A stretch of DNA of 56,400 nucleotides from a virus. Positions 26,836 through 34,745 of the stretch are shown here, one piece after another; position 1 is the stretch's first letter, and the number at the start of each line of letters is the position of its first letter. Position numbers and translations under genes: made by a program. The notes beneath the pieces are model-generated. The model was not told the origin of the DNA. It did not search any database and saw only the letters and a program-made list of their open reading frames with translations. The stretch lies in the IMG/VR virus record IMGVR_UViG_3300037488_002133, positions 1 to 56,400 of that record; one strand, given 5' to 3'.

Positions 26836-29280
26836 TTAAAGGGTGTCCATGCGGGCCTGAGCACGGGCCTCGATGTCGGGTGTGATCTGCTTGGCCCACA
26901 GCGTGTGGCGGGTACCGTCCACAAGATGTCTGCCTGCCGAGACCAACCCCAGCGAGCGCAGGACTGCGCCCAGAGCTTGATCGGAAAACGGAGGCAGCTT
27001 CTCGGTCGGTAAGACTGCGCGTAGTGCCGTGATTGATACGAGGTCTTTGCGGACCAGAGCGTGCGGCTCGTCTTCGAGGACGTCCGCAATCGCTGACGCC
27101 AGTGGGCTCGTCGTCTGCTTGGCCAACTCCTGAAGGAATGGAGTGGCGGGGGCTCGACCCTCGGGATTGAAATCTGGCGAGATCGGCCAAGCCTCGAGGA
27201 AGGCGCGGATGCCGCCCGCAAGCCGCGTGCATTCGCTGTAGAAATGATTGAAGTAAGCCTCGCCGCCGATGGCATCGATGTCTGGCTTGGTCTGGAGAGG
27301 ACTGTTGATGACCCAGTACCGACGGTCATCGTCGTGAACCGCGAGAGCGTCGTGATGGTTCGTGAACAGGATGTAGTTCGTGACGTTAGGCACGGTCTGG
27401 ACTGGCTCGTACAACTGACGGACCGAGACCTTGTCGTCCGAGATCAGGGGCTTCATCTTATCCATGACCCTGTAGCGATTCGTGCCCATCACGCGCACCT
27501 CGTCGAGAATGAGGAGCTGCGAACCGCTCGCCCAGCCGTTGCTGGTGCCTTCCATAATGTGTTCGGCTGCGAGCCACTGGACGTTGCTGTGCCCGAGTGC
27601 CAGCGTCATCACGTAGCCCCAGCCACCTTTGCCTGCACCGGGTGCGGACATAAGCATCGGAGCCCAGCGGATTTTCTTGCCGGGGTGTTGAACCTGATAA
27701 GCCGCCCAGTCCATCGCGGTCACCCAGTACTGCCTGCCGTGCAGGTTGCACGCATGGATGCAGAGCAGCTCGCCCGCCTCCAGTGCCTGCGACTTGTCGG
27801 CCTTTGCGTACGTCGGTCGGTAGGTGTTGATGAACGGCACCCCGCCCGAGATGAAGACCCGCTTGGGTTCTGCCGGATCGTAGCGCACGTTCTCGACGAC
27901 TGGGATGTTGGCTTCGTGTATCAGGTATTGTGATGCGCTGACCTCGGGGTTGGGGCTTTGATAAATTAGATCGACGACCTCTCGACGCATCTTGCGGTTG
28001 TCGAGATAACGGTAAAACAGGTTGGGAGCAGTCAGGAAGACGATGCCGCTCGTCCACGGGGGATGCACTGCCGTGGCCTTCACGGCTGCGTTGGTGATGC
28101 GTTTGACCTCCTTGGCGAGGTCGCCGACGGTCGGCCCGCGCAAGCCTCTGGACTTCGTCGCTCCGAACAGGTCAGCAACCAGCACCTTCTGCTCAATGGG
28201 GCCGACGACATCGGCCAGCTTGGCGATGCGTCTGGCTCCTTCGTCGAGGAGCTCTTCGGACGACCGCGCAGGGCTTTGAATCCAGTCGCGCGTCTGTTGA
28301 AAGACGCGGTTCGACATCGGGCGATTGTCCCAGCCGCACTTCACCGCTTCGCGGATCACGGTGCGGATCGTGACCGGAACGCGGTCACCGGGATTGGCTT
28401 TGAACGACTCCCAACGAGTGAGCAGGGTGTCGGTGTCGGTGTACTTGTCGGAACTCTGGGAGGACCACGCGTCCCAGATCTCGAACCCCGCGTCACCCAG
28501 TTGATGCTTGATGCCCATGCCGATCTCGACCCATTGCTTCATCGAACACGACGCATCGATGACCTTGAGCGCCGACTCTACATCATCGGCGGTGACGCTA
28601 TCGACGGGCTCGCGCAGGTTCGCGATATCGCCGACGTCCGCGTCGGATGGGTCGACTGGGTCCACGCCCTTGAGGCTCGCGATCTGCGCGATCTGAGTGT
28701 GATCGAACTCCTGACCGTCGGTCTTCTGATAGGCGATGGGACTCTCGGTTGAGTCCGTGTATTGCACGGGCAAATACATCGGCTGCACGGCGACTTTCGA
28801 CTCGCTCGTGACGGCATTCATGCCGAGCAGTCCCGCAAGGGCCGTGACCGCTGCTGGGTAATGTGCCACGGGGACGCTGTTGACGGGCACCATCACGCGC
28901 AGTCGGGGCTTCTCGGGCGTCGAGCGTGCGGTGTGCCAGATGACCGCGCTCAGGTCACCCAACAGGGTCTCGGGACCGACGCTGAGAATGCGGGCGCTCT
29001 CCTTCCCGTCGTCGACGTCAATGAACAACACGTTGCAGTGCGTCGCCTGCGAAGTCTGGCGGGGGCTGGGGCTCGCCTTGAACACGGCGGGCACGAGGTA
29101 GTCGGTCCTCTTGCGTTTGTTCTGCTCCTCGTCGGGCAGGGCGAACATCTCGGGACGGGTGAGCGCCAACTGCACGGGGCTTGCCACGGTTGCCTCTACC
29201 AGTTCCGCGAAGGTCTGGTGAGGCAACGCTTGGACCTGCCCGAGTTGACTGGCGAGGCCGCTGAAGTATCGCGGGCTCAT
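26836..29280 (-). CDS. Primase-helicase (primase-like N-terminus, PriCT-2, SF3/DUF5906 helicase)
   Basis: An 814-residue protein from the ATG at 29280, fixed by an ATGA overlap with the upstream 43-residue gene; an in-frame GTG lies three codons earlier. NVLFIDVDDGKES (Asp88, Asp90) is the primase-like acidic strand. EIGMGIKHQLGDAGFEIWDAWS followed by WESFKANPGDRVPVT is a PriCT-2-type linker. SAPGAGKGG (Lys551) is Walker A, LLILDEVRVMG (Asp593-Glu594) Walker B and NYILFTNHHDAL the sensor. It would prime and unwind at the phage origin and work with the PolA polymerase. Confidence 0.85.
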   Translation of the reverse strand: MSPRYFSGLASQLGQVQALPHQTFAELVEATVASPVQLALTRPEMFALPDEEQNKRKRTDYLVPAVFKASPSPRQTSQATHCNVLFIDVDDGKESARILSVGPETLLGDLSAVIWHTARSTPEKPRLRVMVPVNSVPVAHYPAAVTALAGLLGMNAVTSESKVAVQPMYLPVQYTDSTESPIAYQKTDGQEFDHTQIAQIASLKGVDPVDPSDADVGDIANLREPVDSVTADDVESALKVIDASCSMKQWVEIGMGIKHQLGDAGFEIWDAWSSQSSDKYTDTDTLLTRWESFKANPGDRVPVTIRTVIREAVKCGWDNRPMSNRVFQQTRDWIQSPARSSEELLDEGARRIAKLADVVGPIEQKVLVADLFGATKSRGLRGPTVGDLAKEVKRITNAAVKATAVHPPWTSGIVFLTAPNLFYRYLDNRKMRREVVDLIYQSPNPEVSASQYLIHEANIPVVENVRYDPAEPKRVFISGGVPFINTYRPTYAKADKSQALEAGELLCIHACNLHGRQYWVTAMDWAAYQVQHPGKKIRWAPMLMSAPGAGKGGWGYVMTLALGHSNVQWLAAEHIMEGTSNGWASGSQLLILDEVRVMGTNRYRVMDKMKPLISDDKVSVRQLYEPVQTVPNVTNYILFTNHHDALAVHDDDRRYWVINSPLQTKPDIDAIGGEAYFNHFYSECTRLAGGIRAFLEAWPISPDFNPEGRAPATPFLQELAKQTTSPLASAIADVLEDEPHALVRKDLVSITALRAVLPTEKLPPFSDQALGAVLRSLGLVSAGRHLVDGTRHTLWAKQITPDIEARAQARMDTL

Positions 29281-29408
29281 TTCAGCCACCTCCGCTTGCG
29301 AGCCTCTGCGAGCTGCTTGGTCCGTCGGGCTATTTCAGCCTTCGACAGGGTCTTCTTCTTGCCCTTGGACAGGCGTCCAAGGGCTGCTGCGAGTTGGGAG
29401 GGAGTCAT
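29277..29408 (-). CDS. 43-residue basic peptide
   Basis: Minus-strand frame from the ATG at 29408: MTPSQLAAALGRLSKGKKK, then a Lys/Arg-rich helix (KAEIARRTKQLAEARKRRW) and the end LK. Its TGA overlaps the ATG of the primase-helicase (ATGA). The high positive charge suggests nucleic-acid binding or a partner of the primase; the family is unknown. Confidence 0.55.
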   Translation of the reverse strand: MTPSQLAAALGRLSKGKKKTLSKAEIARRTKQLAEARKRRWLK

Positions 29409-29456
29409 GGCGGGCGTGGAGGACGATCACGAGATCGCATTCGTGTCAAGCGACGA

Positions 29457-30041
29457 CTACTTGATGAACCCTTCGGTCCGGAGGTAGTCGACGAGCTTGA
29501 CGCCAAGGCGAGCGGCAGCTTCTGCCGACGGTTGTCGTGCAAGTGCGACGTTAACCTCATTTAGAAGCGTCGTGTCAAAGCGCATCGACTGAAACGAGCC
29601 ATCATCGAGCCTGCCCGAGCCGTGAAGGTACTGACTGTTGCTTGTGATTGCATCGAGTTGCGCTCGGTGCTCTTCCAATCGTGCCGCTTTTTTCTTATGC
29701 GTGTGATCGCGCTCGGCGTACTTGGCTCGGAGCTCGGCGACCTTGAAGGTCGTGGCAGCGTGCCACCTGAACAGGCGATTCTCCCAATGGGGGTTGTCGA
29801 GGTTGATCGTGATGGACTTGATAGAGTCGGCGTAGACCGCGTCCTTGTCGTCGCAGCCGAGCACAAATTTCGAGGCGCTTACGGAGGTGCGATGGCCACC
29901 CTTGGCCCTTACGCCGCGCAGGTACATCGAGGTCTCGGTCTTCGAGCGGAAGTACCAATGGTTATTGACGATGCTGGTGTCTTGGATTCCCCAGCCGAGG
30001 CGGGTGAGTATGTCGCGTAATCTATCGGTGATGTTGAGCAT
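29457..30041 (-). CDS. Hypothetical protein, possibly DNA-associated
   Basis: A 194-residue protein (opens MLNITDRLRDILTRLGWGIQD, middle KAAEL-type helix RAKYAERDHTHKKKAARLEEH, C-terminus VALARQPSAEAAARLGVKLVDYL). A beta-rich first half and a coiled-coil-like middle are likely. No family recognised. A/C-rich leader without Shine-Dalgarno. Confidence 0.55.
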   Translation of the reverse strand: MLNITDRLRDILTRLGWGIQDTSIVNNHWYFRSKTETSMYLRGVRAKGGHRTSVSASKFVLGCDDKDAVYADSIKSITINLDNPHWENRLFRWHAATTFKVAELRAKYAERDHTHKKKAARLEEHRAQLDAITSNSQYLHGSGRLDDGSFQSMRFDTTLLNEVNVALARQPSAEAAARLGVKLVDYLRTEGFIK

Positions 30042-30045
30042 GGTG

Positions 30046-30333
30046 TTAATCGGTTATGGATTTGGAAAAAACTTTCACGGCGAAGCAGGGTTTGGTGACG
30101 GACTCCACGGAGTAAAGTTCGTCACCCATCAGGAAAAAAGGGTGCATCGGAGCGCCCGCTTGTATCGCCTTCCACGGCGACTTCTGCGACAACACCGTCG
30201 GGGGCGTCGTCGAGTCATCCCACGCAATGTGCGACAAATTCTTTATGCGACGGAGCCCGCGTTGCGAACGCAGTTTGACCTCGGATTTATGGTGTTTGTT
30301 GAGGACGGTTTTGGCCCAGTAGGTGGTGATCAT
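30046..30333 (-). CDS. Hypothetical basic protein
   Basis: A 95-residue protein from the ATG at 30333 (MITTYWAKTVLNKHHKSEVK, ends VKVFSKSITD). The longer open frame upstream is out-of-frame translation of the neighbouring gene and was cut back to this ATG, 5 bases after the previous stop. No family recognised. Confidence 0.5.
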   Translation of the reverse strand: MITTYWAKTVLNKHHKSEVKLRSQRGLRRIKNLSHIAWDDSTTPPTVLSQKSPWKAIQAGAPMHPFFLMGDELYSVESVTKPCFAVKVFSKSITD

Positions 30334-30338
30334 AGTGA

Positions 30339-30557
30339 CTAGAACGAGGGTTGGACGGCATCTTCTCGCGTATCGACGCGGTCGATACCGTGGTGGGGAG
30401 TGAACCGATAGAACGAACGACCGTCGAGGCTTTCGAGGGCATAGACGTCGGGACGGAAGTCGCCGGGCGTGGCGATGGAGCAAAGAACGCGGAGGCGTAG
30501 GAAGCCGACGCGAACGACGGAGCCTGCGCTCCAATTCTGGCGGGAACGTGTGATCAT
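30339..30557 (-). CDS. Hypothetical small protein
   Basis: A 72-residue protein (MITRSRQNWSAGSVVRVGFL, then DVYALESLDGRSFYRFTPH). The beta-strand-rich pattern could be an SH3-like or OB-like small fold. The upstream leader is the A/C-rich CCAACATCCAAC type seen before several genes of this operon. It follows the hairpin terminator at 30598-30622. Confidence 0.5.
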   Translation of the reverse strand: MITRSRQNWSAGSVVRVGFLRLRVLCSIATPGDFRPDVYALESLDGRSFYRFTPHHGIDRVDTREDAVQPSF

Positions 30558-30597
30558 GTTGTGTAGTTGGATGTTGGTTACTGACGTGGAAAGTTAA

Positions 30598-30622
30598 CCA
30601 CCCTCCCCCGAGGGGAGGGTGG
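30598..30622 (-). terminator. Strong hairpin terminator after the VWA gene
   Basis: An 11-bp perfect stem CCACCCTCCCC / GGGGAGGGTGG with loop TCG (minus strand), followed by TTAACTTT. It lies 7 bases past the stop of the metallopeptidase/VWA gene. The U tract is interrupted, so it may be partial and serve to reduce downstream expression or protect the 3' end. Confidence 0.6.
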
Positions 30623-30629
30623 TGGTCGG

Positions 30630-31865
30630 TCACAGCTCGACGTGGACCGTGCGCCCCGTCTGAGCGACGGTGTCTGTAGTGGACAACCAGAGGGTGGCGA
30701 CATCCACGCTCTCTGGCTCGTCACCGCAGAGGTCCGTGAGGTAGACCAAGCCCGCCACCGTCTCGCCCGCCTCGACCAACTCCGCCACTCGGGCGAACGG
30801 CTCGTGGAAGTCGGTGCCGCCGCCGCCCTTGGCGTGCAGTGGCGCGTCCTCGCCCGGTGCGAGGCGATACTCGGCGTGGATGATCGTGTCGCAGTCCATG
30901 ACGAGCGCCTCGCAGTTGAGGTCGGCGCAGCACTGCGAGATGAGCGCCGTGAACTCCGCCGTGAGCTTATCGTCAATCGATCCGCTGGTGTCGCGGACGA
31001 ACACCACGAGGCCGGTCGACTCGACCTTGCGGCGGGGGTAGATGACCGGAGCACCCGCGAAACGGCGGGCGCTGCGGGTCCAGTCGTTGCGGGTCGCGAT
31101 GCTGGACTTGAGGAAGTCGGCGGTCTCGTCCTTCCAGTGGAGCTTCACGGGTGCCTTGAGGGCATCGAGCAGGCGCTGGAGCTCGGCGGGCGCGGTACCC
31201 TTGCCGAGCGCACGGGAGGCTTGGTCGGCCTGCACCAGCGCCCTATCCCACTTTTCCTTCACCGAGGGCGGGGGCGTCTTGCCGGGGAGCGGTGCAGGGG
31301 TCGGCGCTGGAGCCTCGAAGCCACCGCACCCGCCAACGTCTGGCGGGGGCTGACCGTTGGGGTCGGGCTGACCGTTGGGGTCGGGCTGACCGTTGGGGTC
31401 GGGCTGCGGCTGACCACCACCCTGCGGGGGCTGACCACCCTGCGGGGGCGGCGGGGGGTCGCGGCGAATGGCGGCGAGGATCTCTTCCTCGGCGAGACCG
31501 TCGTACTTGGTGTCACGCAGTCCGCCTTTGGGCATCATTACGCCCGCCAACTTCTCGAGGACGGCGTTGATTGCGTAGTCGCCCGCCATGTTGCCTTCCT
31601 CGTTGAGCGGGAGACGGTGAAAGTGGTCGTGGGCGCAGTGGAGGGTCTCGTGGAAGAGGACGAAGCGGACTTCCTCGGTCGTGAGCTTGGCGACGAAATC
31701 GGGGTTCCAGCGGATCACGGCACCGTCGGTGCAGGCTGTGGGGACCGTGGGGTCGATGACGTCGCGGAGGTTAGATGCGAGCGAGCCGTAGAAGGCGGCG
31801 TGCGGGGTCGTGAGGCCCCAGTAACGGGCCTTGTCGATTTCGATGGGGATCGGGATGTTGGACAT
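30630..31865 (-). CDS. Metallopeptidase-like / VWA-like protein (DUF2201)
   Basis: A 411-residue protein from the ATG at 31865 (MSNIPIPIEIDKARYW). The N-terminal domain has FVLFHETLHCAHDH (His72-Glu73, His76), a zinc HExxH motif; a Pro/Gln/Gly/Asp-rich linker holds PNGQPD repeats; the C-terminal domain has VVFVRDTSGSIDDKL, a MIDAS DxSxS motif of VWA type (near residue 292), and GGGGTDFHEP. This is the DUF2201 architecture. It pairs with the MoxR-type AAA+ gene at 32791, as MoxR-VWA systems do, probably to remodel or activate a protein target. Confidence 0.85.
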   Translation of the reverse strand: MSNIPIPIEIDKARYWGLTTPHAAFYGSLASNLRDVIDPTVPTACTDGAVIRWNPDFVAKLTTEEVRFVLFHETLHCAHDHFHRLPLNEEGNMAGDYAINAVLEKLAGVMMPKGGLRDTKYDGLAEEEILAAIRRDPPPPPQGGQPPQGGGQPQPDPNGQPDPNGQPDPNGQPPPDVGGCGGFEAPAPTPAPLPGKTPPPSVKEKWDRALVQADQASRALGKGTAPAELQRLLDALKAPVKLHWKDETADFLKSSIATRNDWTRSARRFAGAPVIYPRRKVESTGLVVFVRDTSGSIDDKLTAEFTALISQCCADLNCEALVMDCDTIIHAEYRLAPGEDAPLHAKGGGGTDFHEPFARVAELVEAGETVAGLVYLTDLCGDEPESVDVATLWLSTTDTVAQTGRTVHVEL

Positions 31866-31891
31866 GGTGATATCGGTTGTGGGATGATGCA

Positions 31892-32692
31892 TTACAGGCT
31901 GAACAGGGAGCAGAGGTCGGTAGCGCGTTGCGCTACGTTGGCGCGGGCGATGGGGTCGTCGCGCAGGGTCTCGGCGTCGAACTCGGTGAGCTCGGCGGCT
32001 TGGGCCGCAAGGGCGGCGATCTGGGGGTCGTCGCGCAGGTTCAGGTCCGGTACCAGAGCGAGAATCTCGCTCAGGTTACTGACGAGCGTGTCCCTGAAGA
32101 TGCCTTTGGGATCGCGCAGCTTCTGGGCGACCTTGAGGATCGCCTCGGCGAGGCGCTCGCGGAGCTCGTCCTGAGCCGCCTTGCTGGCCTCGTCGATCCA
32201 CTCGGCCCACTGCCCGACGTCGGGGACGGGGAGGTAGCGGGTCGCAAAGGAGAACCGAGCCGCCACGACGTCGTGGGCGGGCCATTGGCTGGCGACGTAC
32301 AGACCATTGAGGCGGGCTGGGGCGTCGGCACGCACGCGGTCGTAATCGGCGAGGAACTGGGAGACGAGGGTGTCGATCCGTACGCCGAACGACTGCATGA
32401 GCGCCGAGTGCTCGAACTGGCGGGCGGCGGGCAGGAGGCGAAGACCCTTGTCGGCTGCGGGCAAGGTGAGCCGGTAGTGCTCGGCGCGGGCCTCCGTGTG
32501 AAGGCGGGCGATCTCTTCCAAGGCGGGGTGGTTGCAGATCTTGACGTCGACCCGCGCTTCGTCGCGCAGACCGTGGCGGGCATTCTCGGCGGCAGTTTCG
32601 GCGGCGTGGCGTTTGACGGTGCGCCAGGCGCCCACGTTCAACGTGGCGATGACGGCTTTTGATGACAGGCGGGCGGTGGTGGGAGCATTCAT
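31892..32692 (-). CDS. Hypothetical protein between MoxR and VWA genes
   Basis: A 266-residue, mainly helical protein (AVIATLNVGAWRTVKRHAAE, ARQFEHSALMQSFGVRIDTL, FATRYLPVPDVGQWAEWIDE). Position between a MoxR ATPase and a VWA/peptidase suggests a substrate or adaptor of that module, as in other phages where a third gene lies in the set. No domain could be named. Confidence 0.6.
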   Translation of the reverse strand: MNAPTTARLSSKAVIATLNVGAWRTVKRHAAETAAENARHGLRDEARVDVKICNHPALEEIARLHTEARAEHYRLTLPAADKGLRLLPAARQFEHSALMQSFGVRIDTLVSQFLADYDRVRADAPARLNGLYVASQWPAHDVVAARFSFATRYLPVPDVGQWAEWIDEASKAAQDELRERLAEAILKVAQKLRDPKGIFRDTLVSNLSEILALVPDLNLRDDPQIAALAAQAAELTEFDAETLRDDPIARANVAQRATDLCSLFSL

Positions 32693-32739
32693 GGTTATAT
32701 CTGTTTTTGGTTGTTATGGATTGAGAACTGAAGAGAGCC

Positions 32740-32770
32740 GCCCCCAGCACTATTGGAAAGTGCTGGGGGC
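32740..32770 (-). terminator. 12-bp hairpin after the MoxR gene
   Basis: GCCCCCAGCACT and AGTGCTGGGGGC pair perfectly over 12 bp with a 7-base loop. It lies 20 bases past the MoxR stop and 47 bases before the next ATG. There is no U tract, so it may be a processing or stability hairpin rather than a true terminator. Confidence 0.5.
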
Positions 32771-32790
32771 AGCTCGATGAGGTCTCAGGG

Positions 32791-33825
32791 TTACGTGGTG
32801 AAGAGCGCCTGATTGGCGAGCCACCATTCCTGCCATGCTTTGTTGCCCACGAGCTTGGCACCGAGGCGGGCAAAGGCATCGCGGGCGCAGTACGCGCCCA
32901 TCACTCGCGGCAGGCGGGCGATGTACGTGACGAGCTGCGAGGCGTACTTGGCCTCGACGGCGCGACCGAGCATGGCGGCGATCAGGTACTGGGCTGCTGG
33001 GTCCGTGGGGACCGGAGCGCCGTGGGGGTCCATCCAGACCTGCTGGGGGGTCGGGAGCTGATCGGCGAGCGCGGCAAACGCGAGGAACTCCGCAGCGGCA
33101 GGTTTGCCGATTGCGGCGGAGACCGTCGCGAAGTCCCGCAGGCCAGCCTCCCAGAGGTGACCCACGGTCTCCCACGAGCGGAAGTCGGGCATACGGAGGG
33201 CGGGGTCCGCTGCGGGCTTCCACGCGTAGAGCGTGCGCCCCGTGGTGCTGCGGTGCCACGCGATGAGCTCGGGGCAGAACCCCTGCTGGCCTGCCCAGTT
33301 GGCCCATGCGTCGACCTCGTCACGCCACGTCGTGAGGTAGGTGGGGCCATCGGCCTTGTCCTCCGTCAACGGCGTTGCAATCGCAAATGCAACGTGGAAG
33401 CGGGAGCGGAGCGGCTCGCAGAGCGAGGTCACGCCTGCCTTGTCGCCCGGTCGATTGGTGGCACCCCAGATGACGACCGACTTGCTGATCGCGCCGTCGT
33501 CGAAGAGGGCCATCGCTGCGGCCTGCACGTCGACAGGCGCTTGGCCGAGGTCGTCCAAGAAGAGCAGGGTGGGGGTGGTGGTGTGCCGCAAGTCCCAGAG
33601 CAGTTGCAAGGGGAGCGACTCCGTGACGCCCTTGGCTTGGTTGGGCACGTAGCAGCCGCCTAAATCGACCCTCTCTGCCAGAGCAGAGCGGAACACGATG
33701 AGCTTGCGATTGCAGTCGAGGGCGGCGGCGGCTACGCGGGCCGTTTTGGCACAGCCGGGCGGGCCGACGAGGAGGACGCGGCGATTGGCATTGAGGAGCT
33801 GGGTGAGGCGGGATGATGAGGACAT
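32791..33825 (-). CDS. MoxR-type AAA+ ATPase
   Basis: A 344-residue protein from the ATG at 33825 (MSSSSRLTQLLNANRRVLLV). GPPGCAKT at 21-28 is Walker A, LLFLDDLGQAP (Asp91-Asp92) Walker B, WGATNRPGDKAG sensor 1 and LCEPLRSRFHVAF the arginine-finger region. MoxR ATPases act as chaperones for VWA proteins, and one follows in this operon. The gene starts 56 bases after the predicted cleavage site of the hammerhead at 33854-33907. Upstream of the ATG is CCUCCU, not AGGAGG. Confidence 0.85.
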   Translation of the reverse strand: MSSSSRLTQLLNANRRVLLVGPPGCAKTARVAAAALDCNRKLIVFRSALAERVDLGGCYVPNQAKGVTESLPLQLLWDLRHTTTPTLLFLDDLGQAPVDVQAAAMALFDDGAISKSVVIWGATNRPGDKAGVTSLCEPLRSRFHVAFAIATPLTEDKADGPTYLTTWRDEVDAWANWAGQQGFCPELIAWHRSTTGRTLYAWKPAADPALRMPDFRSWETVGHLWEAGLRDFATVSAAIGKPAAAEFLAFAALADQLPTPQQVWMDPHGAPVPTDPAAQYLIAAMLGRAVEAKYASQLVTYIARLPRVMGAYCARDAFARLGAKLVGNKAWQEWWLANQALFTT

Positions 33826-33853
33826 AGGAGGACTGGGTTGGGTGAGGCGGGCT

Positions 33854-33907
33854 GGACTCGTCAGCAGTGCAGAGAGCACTGGACGCCCCGTGGGGGGCGT
33901 TTCGTCC
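33854..33907 (-). ncRNA. Type II hammerhead ribozyme HHR1
   Basis: Minus-strand RNA. Open stem II GGAC (33907-33904) pairs GUCC (33857-33854). GAAA follows (33903-33900). Stem III ACGCCCC/GGGGCGU has loop CCAC (33900-33883). Cleavage is predicted after the C at 33882 (GUC). Stem I CAGUGC/GCACUG has loop UCUCU (33881-33865). Then the core CUGACGA (33864-33858). Every conserved hammerhead core base (CUGANGA, GAA, A-U pair, C at the cleavage site) is present. The element overlaps the stop codon of the 110-residue gene and would release the MoxR message. Confidence 0.9.
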
Positions 33908-34239
33908 TATTGGCGGCGGTCGGCGGCGTCGGTCCCTAACCACCACTGCGGAAGCCGGTGGTCGGTGGTGAATGCACCAGTGGTGGCGGTCGTGTAGTCG
34001 AGGGCCGCGACCGTAGCGGCGTCCCACGCAGTGAGGGCCGCTTGGCGGGCGGCGAAGGTGAGGGCGGATGCGGCATCGGCGGCATCGGCCTCGGCGATGG
34101 CAGCGGAGAGGGCGGAGCGAGCGGCGTCGACTGCAGCCGCCGCCGCGATGGCGCGGTCGTAGGCAGCGCGGTCGGCGATGCTGGCGGCAGACCATGTGGC
34201 GTAGGTTAGTGCGGAGGCGTTTTCGTAGGTGGTTTTCAT
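33907..34239 (-). CDS. Alanine-rich helical repeat protein (paralogue 2)
   Basis: A 110-residue protein from the ATG at 34239 (MKTTYENASALTYATWSAAS). It is over one-third alanine, with ADRAAYDRAIAAAAA and TFAARQAALTAWDAATVAAL. These match ADRAAYDR and AVRQAAFDAWDKL in the neighbouring 138-residue protein, so the two are paralogues. Predicted all-helical and coiled-coil-like. Function unknown. It lies between two hammerheads. Confidence 0.6.
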   Translation of the reverse strand: MKTTYENASALTYATWSAASIADRAAYDRAIAAAAAVDAARSALSAAIAEADAADAASALTFAARQAALTAWDAATVAALDYTTATTGAFTTDHRLPQWWLGTDAADRRQ

Positions 34240-34264
34240 AGGAGGAACAGGAGTGAGGCGGGCT

Positions 34265-34317
34265 GGACTCGTCAGCAGTGCAGAGAGCACTGGACGCCCC
34301 GTGGGGGCGTTTCGTCC
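34265..34317 (-). ncRNA. Type II hammerhead ribozyme HHR2
   Basis: Same design as the element at 33854-33907: GGAC (34317-34314) with GUCC (34268-34265), GAAA (34313-34310), 7-bp stem III with a 3-base loop CAC, cleavage after the C at 34293, stem I CAGUGC/GCACUG with loop UCUCU, and CUGACGA (34275-34269). It differs from HHR1 by a single base in loop III. It starts 8 bases past the stop of the 138-residue gene and its cleavage site is 53 bases before the next ATG. Confidence 0.9.
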
Positions 34318-34325
34318 TGTGGGGG

Positions 34326-34742
34326 TTAGTAGTCGGCGAGGACGGCAAGTGGGGACACATACGCTGGCGCGGTGCGCGGTGCGGCGTAGGCGCTGCGGGC
34401 CGCGACCTCGGCGCGTGCGGTGGTGAGTTTGTCCCACGCGTCGAACGCCGCTTGGCGGACGGCGAACGAGCGATCCGATGCGGCGATGGCCGCGTCGTTC
34501 TCGGCCCGAGCGGCGTCGTAGGCATCGTAGGCGGCTCGAGCCGCTTGGCGGAAAGCGAACGAGGGGTCCGAGGTGGCCCACGAGACTGCGTCGATCTCGT
34601 CCGACACCTTGGTGGCGGCGGCGAGGGCGTGATAGCTCGTGGTGCGGCGATCGTACGCAGCGCGGTCTGCGGCGGCGGCTGCGACGTAGACGTTGAAGGC
34701 GAGTTCGGCGGCTTGGCTAACGATGGAGTAGGAGGATGACAT
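34326..34742 (-). CDS. Alanine-rich helical repeat protein (paralogue 1)
   Basis: A 138-residue protein from the ATG at 34742 (MSSSYSIVSQAAELAF). An internal repeat of about 28 residues occurs twice (SDPSFAFRQAARAAYDAYDA and SDRSFAVRQAAFDAWDK), with ARAExxAA linking them. It is the first gene of the long leftward operon. The ATG is preceded by CCUCCU and by three copies of AACCCAGTC. Confidence 0.6.
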   Translation of the reverse strand: MSSSYSIVSQAAELAFNVYVAAAAADRAAYDRRTTSYHALAAATKVSDEIDAVSWATSDPSFAFRQAARAAYDAYDAARAENDAAIAASDRSFAVRQAAFDAWDKLTTARAEVAARSAYAAPRTAPAYVSPLAVLADY

Positions 34743-34745
34743 AGG

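Noticed and set aside
30046-30633. 195-codon version of the 95-residue gene
   Set aside because: The first 100 codons run through the terminator hairpin and the neighbouring gene in another frame and are His/Arg/Pro-rich.
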